A stretch of 42,540 nt of DNA from Pseudomonadota bacterium (GTDB lineage Bacteria > Myxococcota_A > UBA796 > GCA-2862545): positions 1-42,540 of the forward strand of contig CANJMY010000028.1 of assembly GCA_947475315.1 (NCBI GenBank). Direction: 5' to 3'. Below the pieces are notes generated by a model that saw only the letters and a list, made by a program, of their open reading frames with translations, did not search any database and had not been told where the DNA came from. Positions within the stretch are counted from its first letter, which is position 1. Each line of letters opens with the position of its first letter. The position numbers were made by a program, and so were the translations under genes. Below are positions 25,718 to 33,777 of this stretch, piece by piece.

Positions 25718-26142
25718 GGGGCCTCCCTCTGCCATTCAAGTCGGGCGACCTGCACCGTCGTGAGCGTCCGGTCCCCCACGAAGATGCCGAGCATGGGTTC
25801 AAAGTCGCGGGTCACGACACAGACCAAGCTGCGCTGTGGCGGCGTGCCCAGGGTGTAGGCCTGGAACACGCAGGTCACGCAGTCTGGGTCGCCGAGCGCG
25901 GTGAGCATTTCGCGCATACGATCCGAAGCGCGCGCGGTCACCAGGGCGATGTGCTGGTCGGTGTCGCCGGGGTCGACGATCGCGCCGTCCCGGCAGCCGA
26001 TGTTCGCGGCGTTGTCCAGCGCCGAGTAGCGGTAGAACAAGTAGCCGAAGTCGATGAGCGCGAAGATGATGCCCAGCCAGATCGGCAAGGTGAGCGCGAA
26101 TTCGATCGCGGCGGAGCCACGGCGTGGCGTGAAGGGTCGCAT
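25714..26142 (-). CDS. tadE: TadE-like pilus assembly pseudopilin (first copy)
   Basis: 142 residues with the same N-terminal layout as its neighbour: PRRGSAAIEFALTLPIWLGIIFALIDFGY, then a periplasmic domain with a Cys pair (CVTC). The ATG at 26142 lies 8 bp after the VWA gene, with AGGA upstream. The two TadE-like genes are adjacent and overlap by 4 bp; they share the N-terminal motif but differ in their periplasmic halves, so this looks like an old duplication. Confidence 0.85.
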   Translation of the reverse strand: MRPFTPRRGSAAIEFALTLPIWLGIIFALIDFGYLFYRYSALDNAANIGCRDGAIVDPGDTDQHIALVTARASDRMREMLTALGDPDCVTCVFQAYTLGTPPQRSLVCVVTRDFEPMLGIFVGDRTLTTVQVARLEWQREAP

Positions 26143-26150
26143 GGTGCGTC

Positions 26151-27434
26151 CTACTGCACGATCGCGAGCGGGATCTCGCTCACGATCTGCGCGAAGATGC
26201 GGGCCAGCTCGGTCGAGCTATTCGTCCGCACGTAGTAGCCGTCTCCGTGGGCCATCTGGGGCATCATCGGGTCGTCCTCGATGAGCGACACGACCCAGGT
26301 GTTGACCTTGTAGTCGTTCCAAAGACTGTTGGAGGCCGCCACGCTGGCGGTGCGGACCTCGGGGATGGAGCGGGGAACAGGGCCGAGGTACTCGGGCCAG
26401 CGCGCCTCCACGTAGCCCTGGCTCCGCCGGATGGTGCCGGACGTCGCGCCGAGGGTGTTCGGTCGGCCGTCCGTCAGCACGATCATCGCGCGGTAGTTGG
26501 CGCCGCCCGATGCGTTCTCGAACATGCGCTTGGCGAGCAGCATGCCCGTGGAGTGGTCGGTGCCGGACTCGTCCGTGTACTCGCGCGGCATCGCCGGGTA
26601 GCAACCGCCGACTGGGTTGTTGAAGTTGTTCGCGTTCGCGGCGTTGTTCAGGACGCAGTCATTGCCGTCGGTGTGGTTGGTGTCCCGACCCGCCTTGCTC
26701 GCGAGGTTGAGCAGCGACCAGTTGGCGCGCACCGCGGCCGCGTTTGCCGGGACCGCGACGTTCGTGAACGACGTGTACTCCCACGCGTAGCGGTTGGTGA
26801 AGATGCTCATCCCCACCTCGTCGACGTCGCTGGCGCTCTGTGCGATCATGTCGAACGCGGTCAGAACCGCGGTGCGGGCGTTCCTGAAGTCACGCTCGCC
26901 CCAGCTGCCGGTCACGTCGAGCACGATGGCGAACTGAAGGCTGCGGGTCGCGGACGTCGCGGTCCGCTGGACGCCGAAGGTGGTGTAGCCGAACAGCTTG
27001 GCGAACAGGTAGCCGATGGCGTTGCCGCCCTGTCGTGACACGGTGACCCGCACCGCGTTGGGCCTGGCCGCACCAAGCTGGAACTGCGGGTTGGCGAGCG
27101 AGTCGTCCCACGCGCCGAACTGGACGCTGTCGAGCGTGGGGCTGTGCCCCGCGACCCCGTTGACGCTCACGATCTCGGCGGCGGCGTTGCGCGCCTCGTT
27201 CTGATCGCCGGTCTGGCGGAGCATGATCAGCGCCGCCTGCGACGCCGCGTCGGCGACGCCCTGGGCCTGGGCTTGCGCCAAGAGCACGTACCCGATGTCG
27301 ATCGTCAGCGCGGCGAACCCAAGCACGGCGACCAGCGCGACGGCGAGCAGCAGCGAGTAGTTCCCGCGACGTGAGAGGACGAGGCGTCGATCAGCTCGCG
27401 AAGGTCGGCCCTCCGCTGGGCGGGCGGGTGTCAT
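26151..27434 (-). CDS. tadG: TadG-like von Willebrand factor A protein
   Basis: 427 residues from the ATG at 27434, which fits the GGAGG site six bases upstream and overlaps the tadC stop by one base (TGATG); a GTG one codon earlier is possible. Residues ~24-48 give the TadE/G-type N-terminus (RRGNYSLLLAVALVAVLGFAALTIDIGYV). The VWA domain starts near 165 with the metal-site motif DVTGS, a downstream TDHSTG Thr and LTDGRPN Asp, so all MIDAS parts appear present. Such proteins sit in the periplasm and may bind surfaces or organise the pilus. It is between tadC and the first tadE. Confidence 0.85.
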   Translation of the reverse strand: MTPARPAEGRPSRADRRLVLSRRGNYSLLLAVALVAVLGFAALTIDIGYVLLAQAQAQGVADAASQAALIMLRQTGDQNEARNAAAEIVSVNGVAGHSPTLDSVQFGAWDDSLANPQFQLGAARPNAVRVTVSRQGGNAIGYLFAKLFGYTTFGVQRTATSATRSLQFAIVLDVTGSWGERDFRNARTAVLTAFDMIAQSASDVDEVGMSIFTNRYAWEYTSFTNVAVPANAAAVRANWSLLNLASKAGRDTNHTDGNDCVLNNAANANNFNNPVGGCYPAMPREYTDESGTDHSTGMLLAKRMFENASGGANYRAMIVLTDGRPNTLGATSGTIRRSQGYVEARWPEYLGPVPRSIPEVRTASVAASNSLWNDYKVNTWVVSLIEDDPMMPQMAHGDGYYVRTNSSTELARIFAQIVSEIPLAIVQ

Positions 27435-28348
27435 CACATACCTCCAGCCGCGTGGGGGAAGAACATGTGGCTGAGCTGGACCGCGGCCGGCCCGAGCAGC
27501 ACCACGAACAGCGCAGGGAGGATGAAGATGACCATCACGACGGTCAGCGCGGGCGACGCGCGGGCCGCCTTGGTCTCGGCGTTCAGCGCGCGACGACGGC
27601 GGGTGAGCTGGGCGTGCGCGCGCAGAGATTGGGCGATGCCCGAGCCGAAGCGCTCGACGACGCCGAGCACGTTCACCAGCGCCGACAGCTCTGCGACGCC
27701 GGTGCGACGCTCAAGCGTACGCAGCGAGTCCAGGCGAGACACACCCGACGCGAGCTGCACGTTGAGCACATGGATCTCGTCGGCCAGCTCGACGGACGCG
27801 ACGCCGATCTCCTGGGCGACGTGGCGCAGCGCGACGTCGATGCCGAGGCCCGCGTCGACGCAGGTGACCAGCATGTCGATCATGTTCGGCACGGCGGCCC
27901 GGATGCGCTCCTGCCGCGCGTGACGTCGTGACGCCACGATCCAGGCCGGCGCGTAGTACCCGACGCCCGCCGCCAGAACGACGACCATCAGGCTCAGGGC
28001 GAGGTGGTGCGGGCGGAACAGCAGCCACATGGGGAGGGGCAACGCGAGCGCCAGCACCGCGCGGGTCGCGTAGTACATGGGGAGCGCCGCGTTGGCGTCG
28101 TAGCCGGCCTGCACCAAGCGGTCGCGCTCGGTCTCGCGGTCGACCAGGTCATAGGGCGCGGCCAAGGTGCCAAGCGTCCTCACGACCGGCGCGGTGGCCG
28201 TCGGCGTCATGACGGCGGAAGGTAGCTTGGGGCTAGGCGGCGGCGCGGCGCGCTCGTGGGTGAGCGTCCAAACCGTTCCGGTCGCGGCCAAGACAGAGAG
28301 GAAGCAGCCGGCGGCGACGGCGGCGGCGGGGGAGAGGAGGGTGATCAT
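27434..28348 (-). CDS. tadC: Tad pilus inner-membrane platform protein TadC
   Basis: 304 residues. Type II secretion F-domain family: N-terminal TM (~10-28), a TM pair (~95-145), a cytoplasmic helical segment with RAAVPNMIDMLVTCVDAGLGIDVAL and ELADEIHVLNVQLASG, and a C-terminal TM (ALTVVMVIFILPALFVVLLGPA). TadB and TadC together form the platform on which the ATPase works. The ATG overlaps the tadB stop (ATGA). Confidence 0.9.
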   Translation of the reverse strand: MITLLSPAAAVAAGCFLSVLAATGTVWTLTHERAAPPPSPKLPSAVMTPTATAPVVRTLGTLAAPYDLVDRETERDRLVQAGYDANAALPMYYATRAVLALALPLPMWLLFRPHHLALSLMVVVLAAGVGYYAPAWIVASRRHARQERIRAAVPNMIDMLVTCVDAGLGIDVALRHVAQEIGVASVELADEIHVLNVQLASGVSRLDSLRTLERRTGVAELSALVNVLGVVERFGSGIAQSLRAHAQLTRRRRALNAETKAARASPALTVVMVIFILPALFVVLLGPAAVQLSHMFFPHAAGGM

Positions 28349-29277
28349 GCGGACACCCGCGCAATCCGGCGCATGAGGAGCACGCCGGTGGTCATGGCGA
28401 TGAGACCGAACACCAGCAGCTTCTGTCCGAGCCCGGGCTCCAGCAACGGCAGCAGGTAGCCAGGCACGAACAGCGACAGGCTGGCGGCGGCGAAGAAGGG
28501 GAGGAGCTCCAAGATGATCGCGGACATGCGGACCTCAGCGGTCATGGCCCGGACCTTCTCATCGAACACCACGCGCTCTCGCACGGTGTCGCCGAGCTGC
28601 TCCAGGATCTCGATGAGGTTGCCGCCGGTCTCGCGGTGCAGGAGCACGGAGCTGGCGAACAGGCGCATCTCAAAGCTGTCGGGCATGCGCCGCATCAGGC
28701 CCTCGAGGATCTCTCGCAGGTCGATGCCCAGGCGGTGCTCTTCCGAGGCCGGCACGAGCTCCTCGCCAATGGGCGCGGGCATCTCGACGGCCGCCATGCG
28801 CAGCGCCTCGGAGAAGGCGTGGCCAGAGCGCAGCGCGCGCGCCATCAGGTCGAGCGCGTCGGGGAGCTGGTAGGTGACCAGCTTGGCGCGCGCCTTGGCT
28901 TCGCGCTTCAGCCAGAGGACCGGGACCGCGCCGAACGCGAGCCCCGCGACGCTCTGGAGACCGCCAGTCAGCCAGCCGAGCACGGCGACGCCGCCCACCG
29001 CGAGCAGCAACGACACGGCCACCAGTGAGCCCACGCTCGCGTGAGAGCCGGCGCGCAGCGTCAGCGTGTGCAGCCAGAGACCCAACGACCCGAAGGAGCG
29101 TCCGATGCCGTCCACCTCCCGGACACGCACCACCTGCCGGGGCGCCTCACCCGCGCCGAGGCGACGGGAGAGCTCCATCGAGTCGGCCTTTCGGTGCGCG
29201 TTGGCGCTGAAATAGATCAGTGAGGCGATGCCCAGCACCAAGGCAAAGAGCCCTATCGCGACTGTGTTGGCGAACAT
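28345..29277 (-). CDS. tadB: Tad pilus inner-membrane platform protein TadB
   Basis: 310 residues. The ATG at 29277 has an AGGAGG site directly upstream and sits 13 bp after tadA/cpaF; the longer frame to 29376 runs into cpaF and is rejected. T2SF-domain layout: N-terminal TM (AIGLFALVLGIASLIYF), TM pair near 95-135, the conserved cytoplasmic block LPDALDLMARALRSGHAFSEAL, and C-terminal TMs. It pairs with TadC. Confidence 0.9.
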   Translation of the reverse strand: MFANTVAIGLFALVLGIASLIYFSANAHRKADSMELSRRLGAGEAPRQVVRVREVDGIGRSFGSLGLWLHTLTLRAGSHASVGSLVAVSLLLAVGGVAVLGWLTGGLQSVAGLAFGAVPVLWLKREAKARAKLVTYQLPDALDLMARALRSGHAFSEALRMAAVEMPAPIGEELVPASEEHRLGIDLREILEGLMRRMPDSFEMRLFASSVLLHRETGGNLIEILEQLGDTVRERVVFDEKVRAMTAEVRMSAIILELLPFFAAASLSLFVPGYLLPLLEPGLGQKLLVFGLIAMTTGVLLMRRIARVSA

Positions 29278-29290
29278 GGTGACCTCCTGA

Positions 29291-30616
29291 TCAGGCCGGA
29301 GCGATGAACTGGAGCGAGCCCGCGGGCAGCTCCAGGCCGTACTCGGCGAGGCGGGCGGCGAAGGTGGGACGGACACCGGTGGACTCGAAGAAGCCCTGGA
29401 CGTGGCCTGCGGCGTCGACGGTGGTCTGCCGGAACCGGAAGATCTCCTGCGTGGAGAGCGTGCCGCTCTGGAGGCCCGTGATCTCGGTCAGCGACACGAT
29501 GCGGCGTCGGCCGTCCGAGTGGCGCTGCACCTGGACCACGACGTGGAGCGCGTCGGAGATCATCTCGCGGATGGCGGGGCCGGGCATGTTGCCGAGGCCC
29601 AGGCCCACCATCGCCTGCACGCGGCTCAGCGCGTGGCGCGGGCTGTTCGCGTGGATGGTCGAGATCGAACCCTCATGGCCGGTGTTCATCGCCTGGAGCA
29701 TGTCGATGGACTCGTCACCGCGGATCTCGCCGACGATGATTCGGTCAGGGCGCATGCGCAGGGCGTTGCGAACGAGCGCGCGCGGCGTGATCTCGCCCAG
29801 GCCTTCGAGGTTGGGCGGGCGGGTCTCCAAGCGCACGACGTGGTGCTGCTGAAGCTGAAGCTCGGCGGCGTCCTCCACGGTGACGATGCGCTCGCTGGCC
29901 GGGATGAACCCGGACAGGACGTTGAGGAGCGTGGTCTTGCCGCTGCCGGTGCCGCCGCTGACCAGGATGTTGAGCTTGGCGCGGACGCAGGCCTCAAGCA
30001 TCTGCATCAAGGGCTCGGGGATGGCGCCAAGGCGCACCAAGTCCTCCCGACGGATCGGGTTGATGCCGAACCGACGGATCGAGACCATGGGGCCGTCGAG
30101 CGCGGCGGGCGGGATGACCGCGTTGAAGCGGCTACCGTCGGGCAGGCGTGCGTCGACCATCGGCGTCGACTCGTCGATGCGACGTCCGACCGCGCCGACG
30201 ATGCGGTCGATGACGTGCATGAGGTGGGCGTCATCGCGGAACTTCACGTTCGTGAGCTCCAAGATGCCGTTGCGTTCCACGTAGACGACGTTCGCGCCGT
30301 TCACCAGGATGTCCGTGATGCCCGTCTGGCGGAGCAGGCGCTCCAGCGGACCGAAGCCCAACACCTCGTCGAGGATGTCCTCGATGGCCTCTGCCTGGTT
30401 CTCGCGGGTGACGGGCAACGCGCGCGCGGTCACCATGTCGGTGAGCGTGCGACGCAGCTGCGCCTCCAGCTCAGGGCGCGCCATGGACTGAACCACGGCG
30501 AGGTCCAGCGAAGCGACCAACTCGCCATGCAGGTCGCGCTTGATCTTCTCGAACGGTGACTCAGAGTCATTGCTGTGCGTGTCCTTGCGCAGCATGTCGA
30601 CGACGCGGTTGCTCAT
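29291..30616 (-). CDS. cpaF: Tad pilus motor ATPase (TadA/CpaF)
   Basis: 441 residues from the ATG at 30616, which has GAGGAA upstream; the long frame to 30901 overlaps the upstream gene and is rejected. Type II/IV secretion ATPase motifs are present: Walker A GGTGSGKTT (221-229), the Asp box ERIVTVEDAAEL, Walker B RIIVGEIRG (292-300) and the His box GHEGSISTIHANS. An ~80-residue N-terminal helical domain precedes the core, as in CpaF. It powers pilus assembly at the cytoplasmic face. Gap of 28 bp after the TadZ gene. Confidence 0.93.
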   Translation of the reverse strand: MSNRVVDMLRKDTHSNDSESPFEKIKRDLHGELVASLDLAVVQSMARPELEAQLRRTLTDMVTARALPVTRENQAEAIEDILDEVLGFGPLERLLRQTGITDILVNGANVVYVERNGILELTNVKFRDDAHLMHVIDRIVGAVGRRIDESTPMVDARLPDGSRFNAVIPPAALDGPMVSIRRFGINPIRREDLVRLGAIPEPLMQMLEACVRAKLNILVSGGTGSGKTTLLNVLSGFIPASERIVTVEDAAELQLQQHHVVRLETRPPNLEGLGEITPRALVRNALRMRPDRIIVGEIRGDESIDMLQAMNTGHEGSISTIHANSPRHALSRVQAMVGLGLGNMPGPAIREMISDALHVVVQVQRHSDGRRRIVSLTEITGLQSGTLSTQEIFRFRQTTVDAAGHVQGFFESTGVRPTFAARLAEYGLELPAGSLQFIAPA

Positions 30617-30644
30617 GGTCGGTTCCTCGTTGCTTGGGAAGGAG

Positions 30645-31487
30645 TCAGGACTTGTGGGACCACGGCCAGGCGTGTCTGTGGGCGGCGTGGTCTGTCTCCC
30701 CGCGAAGTGTCTTCCACAGAGACTGGAGCGCGCGAGTGATGCGGGCGTGCGGCGCCAACTCCCACAGCAGGTGCCCGCGGGTGTCGACGCGCCCGCACGC
30801 CTCGAGATCGGCAGGGAGTACGGCGGCGATGGGTACATGAAGCTGAGCGGCGACGTCGGCGGGGGCGACTCCGACTCCCTCTTGGACCTTGTTGAGGACA
30901 AGGCGTAGGTTCGTCGGGCGGACGTCGAGGTGACGCAGCAGCCCGAGCACGCGCTGCGCGTCTCGAAGCGAGGGCACGTCGGTGGTGGTGATCAGCAGGA
31001 TCTCGTCGGCGGTCAGCACGGCCGACATGCTGACCACGTCCATCCGGCTGCCCACGTCGACCACGACGAGGTCGTAGTGCTCGCGCAGGAACGAGAGGAG
31101 CTTGGTGGTCTCGTCGGCGCTGATCTGGTGCAGGTCGGTCAAGTCGTAGGGCTGGATCAGGACGTGCAGTCCGCTGGGGTGAACCTCCACCGATCCCCGG
31201 AGCAGGTTCGGGTCGAGGTTGTCCAAGCGATCCAGCAGCAGGTTGATCGATCGGTCCGAGTGCAGATCGAGCACGCCCGCCACGTCGCCTTTGCAGAGAT
31301 CGAGGTCGACGAGCAGGACCCGCTTCTCAGCGGCGAGCGAGGCGGCCAGATGCGCGGCGATCAACGTGCCACCTGCGCCGCCCTTGGCCGAGAGCACGAC
31401 GGCGACGCCAATCTGGCGTGCGGTGGGCTCGCGGGCGGCGACGGGTGTCGTCGGAGCGAGCTGCGCGTCGGCGGGGAGCTGACTCAT
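30645..31487 (-). CDS. cpaE: Tad pilus localisation ATPase (TadZ/CpaE, MinD/ParA fold), receiver-less
   Basis: 280 residues. The deviant Walker A reads SAKGGAGGT (33-41): the signature Lys35 is kept but the usual second Lys before Thr is Gly40, a departure known among TadZ/CpaE proteins. Other MinD/ParA features are VLLVDLDLCKGDVAGVL, DLVVVDVGSRMD and LVLNKV. Classical TadZ/CpaE proteins have an ~130-residue atypical receiver domain ahead of the ATPase; here the ATPase starts at residue ~27, so that domain is missing. It is expected to position the Tad machine. The ATG overlaps the cpaB stop by 4 bp (ATGA). Confidence 0.88.
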   Translation of the reverse strand: MSQLPADAQLAPTTPVAAREPTARQIGVAVVLSAKGGAGGTLIAAHLAASLAAEKRVLLVDLDLCKGDVAGVLDLHSDRSINLLLDRLDNLDPNLLRGSVEVHPSGLHVLIQPYDLTDLHQISADETTKLLSFLREHYDLVVVDVGSRMDVVSMSAVLTADEILLITTTDVPSLRDAQRVLGLLRHLDVRPTNLRLVLNKVQEGVGVAPADVAAQLHVPIAAVLPADLEACGRVDTRGHLLWELAPHARITRALQSLWKTLRGETDHAAHRHAWPWSHKS

Positions 31488-32461
31488 CGCCGGCTCGGTG
31501 CAGGGATGCGGTGTCCCTCCGCGTCGTACTGCTCAATCGTGGTCTGCCCACCGCGGATGATCTCCATGCTCTGTCCGGGGGCGACAGGGGCGGGCGCGAT
31601 TCGGACCGCGTTGGAGCGCTTGCGCTCCAGGCGGCGCTCCTGCGCCTGAACGACAGGCTGGGGGAGCCCGAGCAGCGCGTTCGTGATCAGCGGACCATCC
31701 TGTCCAAGCTGTGCGAAGTCATCGCGTGCGCGGAGCGCTAGCTCGATCTGACCGCGGGACGCGGCGAGCGCGACCTCTTCCGCCTCTGCGGGCTCGACCT
31801 CCAGCGTGACAAACACGTCGCGTTCGTGCGCGCGCTCCTGATCGGCCGACTCCTTCTCCAAGGCGACGCTGGTGACGACGTCGTCGTTCACCGCGATGAC
31901 GCGCACGCCCTGCAGGATGGTCTCGGTCACCCAGTCGGCGGCGAGGTCCTTGGTGTCCGGGCGGATCGTGACGATGACGTCCACGAAGTAGCCGGGGCGC
32001 AGCAAGCCGCCGACGGCGGACGCGTGGCTCGCGCGGATGGTCACGGCGCGGGAGCCCGGATCGATCACCTCGTTGAGGTGCAGATCCGCGCCGCCGATCG
32101 TCAGGCGCTCAAAGCGGACCGGCTCGCCGACCAGCACCTTGTCGCCCACGGTCTGCCCGAGGACGGTGTCGATGGAGAAGAACAGCTGGTCGAGCGACGT
32201 GCCGGGCGGTCGCTTGTCCATGCGGACGTCGTCGTGGTCGATCACCTGGCCAGGACGCAGGTCCTTGGCGGCGACCACGATCATCACGTTGCCCGCGTCC
32301 TGCTGCACCTCGTTGAGGCGACTCTCGTAGCCACTCACAACCCACCACGCGGTGTAGGCGGTGGCGGACGCGAGCAGCACCGACAGCGTGCCAAAGAGCA
32401 GCGCGCGGCCGCGCGCTCGGGTGATGGGGACGGTGGATTCTGCGCCGGATGGACTGGTCAT
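31484..32461 (-). CDS. cpaB: Tad pilus assembly protein CpaB/RcpC
   Basis: 325 residues from the ATG at 32461, supported by GAGGAA eight bases upstream; the longer frame to 32707 has no ribosome site. N-terminal TM (~21-42), then a SAF domain (VIVVAAKDLRPGQVI, TVGDKVLVGEPV) and the RcpC/CpaB domain (GSRAVTIRA..GGLLRPGYFVDVIVT, VTLEVEPAEAEEVALAASRGQIELALR). CpaB is a periplasmic partner of the secretin. It is the first gene of the operon here; no secretin gene (cpaC/rcpA) follows it as is usual. Confidence 0.9.
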   Translation of the reverse strand: MTSPSGAESTVPITRARGRALLFGTLSVLLASATAYTAWWVVSGYESRLNEVQQDAGNVMIVVAAKDLRPGQVIDHDDVRMDKRPPGTSLDQLFFSIDTVLGQTVGDKVLVGEPVRFERLTIGGADLHLNEVIDPGSRAVTIRASHASAVGGLLRPGYFVDVIVTIRPDTKDLAADWVTETILQGVRVIAVNDDVVTSVALEKESADQERAHERDVFVTLEVEPAEAEEVALAASRGQIELALRARDDFAQLGQDGPLITNALLGLPQPVVQAQERRLERKRSNAVRIAPAPVAPGQSMEIIRGGQTTIEQYDAEGHRIPAPSRR

Positions 32462-32788
32462 CGGATTCCTCGCGCGGAGTGGATTGGAACTGAACACCGA
32501 ATCGCTGCTTTCGATGAGAGGGGCTGTGCGAACGATCCATGAGAACGCACGTCGCGTGCCAAAACACGCCCGAACGATCACGGCGGTTTTTCCTTGGGTT
32601 AGGAGAGGTCGTGTCAGAATGTCCCACGCATCCCACGATTTCACTAGGTGTGTCTCCACACGGCGCAGCGATGCATCCACCCTCAAACGGGGGGGGCGTT
32701 CGCGCATGCGTGTCCAGATGCAGAGATCAGCGAAGCGCTCTCCGACGCGCCGTGTCGATGGACGACGCTTCGGCGGCGACCCTCTCGC
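32462..32788. other. 327-bp intergenic region upstream of the Tad operon
   Basis: This is the longest gap in the window. It lies between the cpaB start and the dehalogenase-like stop, both on the minus strand. It contains the sigma-54-like promoter described separately, a run of eight Gs near 32690 and a T5 run. Short open frames across it are Arg/Ser-rich without ribosome sites and I call none as a gene. No tRNA, Flp pilin or small-protein gene is visible. Confidence 0.6.
32546..32562 (-). promoter_or_regulatory. Candidate sigma-54 promoter for the Tad operon
   Basis: On the minus strand the bases read TTGGCACGCGACGTGCG. The -24 element TTGGCACG matches the consensus fully; the -12 element is GTGC rather than TTGC; the GG and GC pairs are separated by exactly 10 bases as required. 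Transcription would start about 75 bases before the cpaB ATG. Supported by pattern only. Confidence 0.45.
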
Positions 32789-33682
32789 TCAGATCCGCGA
32801 CGCCACGTCCTCGATCGCGGCCGCGATCTCCGCGGGTACCTCTTCCTGCAGGAAGTGCCCGGCCTGCGTGCGCGTGACGCGCGCGTGCGGGATCGATCGC
32901 TCGACGTGCGTGCGAACACGACCCAGGATCGGATCCTTGTCTCCCCACACGATCGCCGACGGGCCGCTCCAGGTCGAGACGAAGTCCGCGATCATCTGGA
33001 GCTGGGGCACGCTCACGTGGTCGTGCGAGTCCGGCACCATGCGCGCGAGCGCGAGCGGCGCCTGGTTCAGCCACGGCGCGCGCAGCGGCCACTTGTAGGC
33101 GAACGCGACGTCACCCTGGATGCTGCTTCGGTCACCCTGCGCGCGGTCAAGGGCGCGCTGCGGGTAGCCCAGCAGGCGGAACGCCACGTCGCTCACGATT
33201 GGCTGACGGGCGAACTTGTGGAAGGCGGTCGGCTTGAAGTCTGCCTTGGGCGGGCCGATCACCGTGTTGAGAATCACCATTCCCGCGAGCCGATCCCGGC
33301 GCTCCGCGAGCGCACGAAGGCCGATCGGGCCCCCCCAGTCCTGGCCGACGAAGATCAGGTCCCGCAGGTCCATCAGGTCGATCAGCTCCGTGAGCCAGTG
33401 CCCGTGTTGGAAGAGCGTGTGCTGGTCGGAGGGGATCCGGCTGGACAGGCCCAAGCCCATGAGGTCGGGGGCGACCAGCCGGTAGGGCTTGCCCTCCAAG
33501 GCCTTGAACACCTTGCGCCACAGGAAGGACCAGGTGGGGTTGCCGTGTAGCAGGAGCACGGTCCGTCCCTCACCCTGGGTCATGACATGCATCTCGCGCC
33601 CGTCGATGCGCACCATCTGGCGCTCGACATTCGGGGGCAGCTGCCTCTGGATCCTGTCCGGGAGGGGCGGCGGCGTAGACAA
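32789..33682 (-). CDS. Haloalkane-dehalogenase-like alpha/beta hydrolase
   Basis: 297 residues from a TTG at 33682, chosen because GAGGTG lies five bases upstream; another TTG at 33709 is possible. Signature motifs: LLHGNPTWSFLW with Asn48 as halide-stabilising residue, nucleophile elbow VGQDWGG with Asp115 and Trp116, and C-terminal AGHFLQEE with the catalytic His. Asp nucleophile followed by Trp is diagnostic for haloalkane dehalogenases rather than Ser hydrolases; epoxide hydrolases usually have HDWG. The expected reaction is hydrolysis of a carbon-halogen bond, substrate unknown. Divergent from the nucleoside transporter gene. Confidence 0.85.
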   Translation of the reverse strand: MSTPPPLPDRIQRQLPPNVERQMVRIDGREMHVMTQGEGRTVLLLHGNPTWSFLWRKVFKALEGKPYRLVAPDLMGLGLSSRIPSDQHTLFQHGHWLTELIDLMDLRDLIFVGQDWGGPIGLRALAERRDRLAGMVILNTVIGPPKADFKPTAFHKFARQPIVSDVAFRLLGYPQRALDRAQGDRSSIQGDVAFAYKWPLRAPWLNQAPLALARMVPDSHDHVSVPQLQMIADFVSTWSGPSAIVWGDKDPILGRVRTHVERSIPHARVTRTQAGHFLQEEVPAEIAAAIEDVASRI

Positions 33683-33777
33683 GGGACACCTCGTACGGGC
33701 ACGACCCAATGGTAACGCGACTTGCGGTGGGTGCCGCGGTAGAGTCGCCGCGCCTTTTGGGTCTTGGAGAGCCGCAC

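Noticed and set aside
32539-32877. 112-residue plus-strand frame in the gap upstream of cpaB
   Set aside because: Ser/Arg/Pro-rich, no ribosome site, runs antisense into the dehalogenase-like gene.
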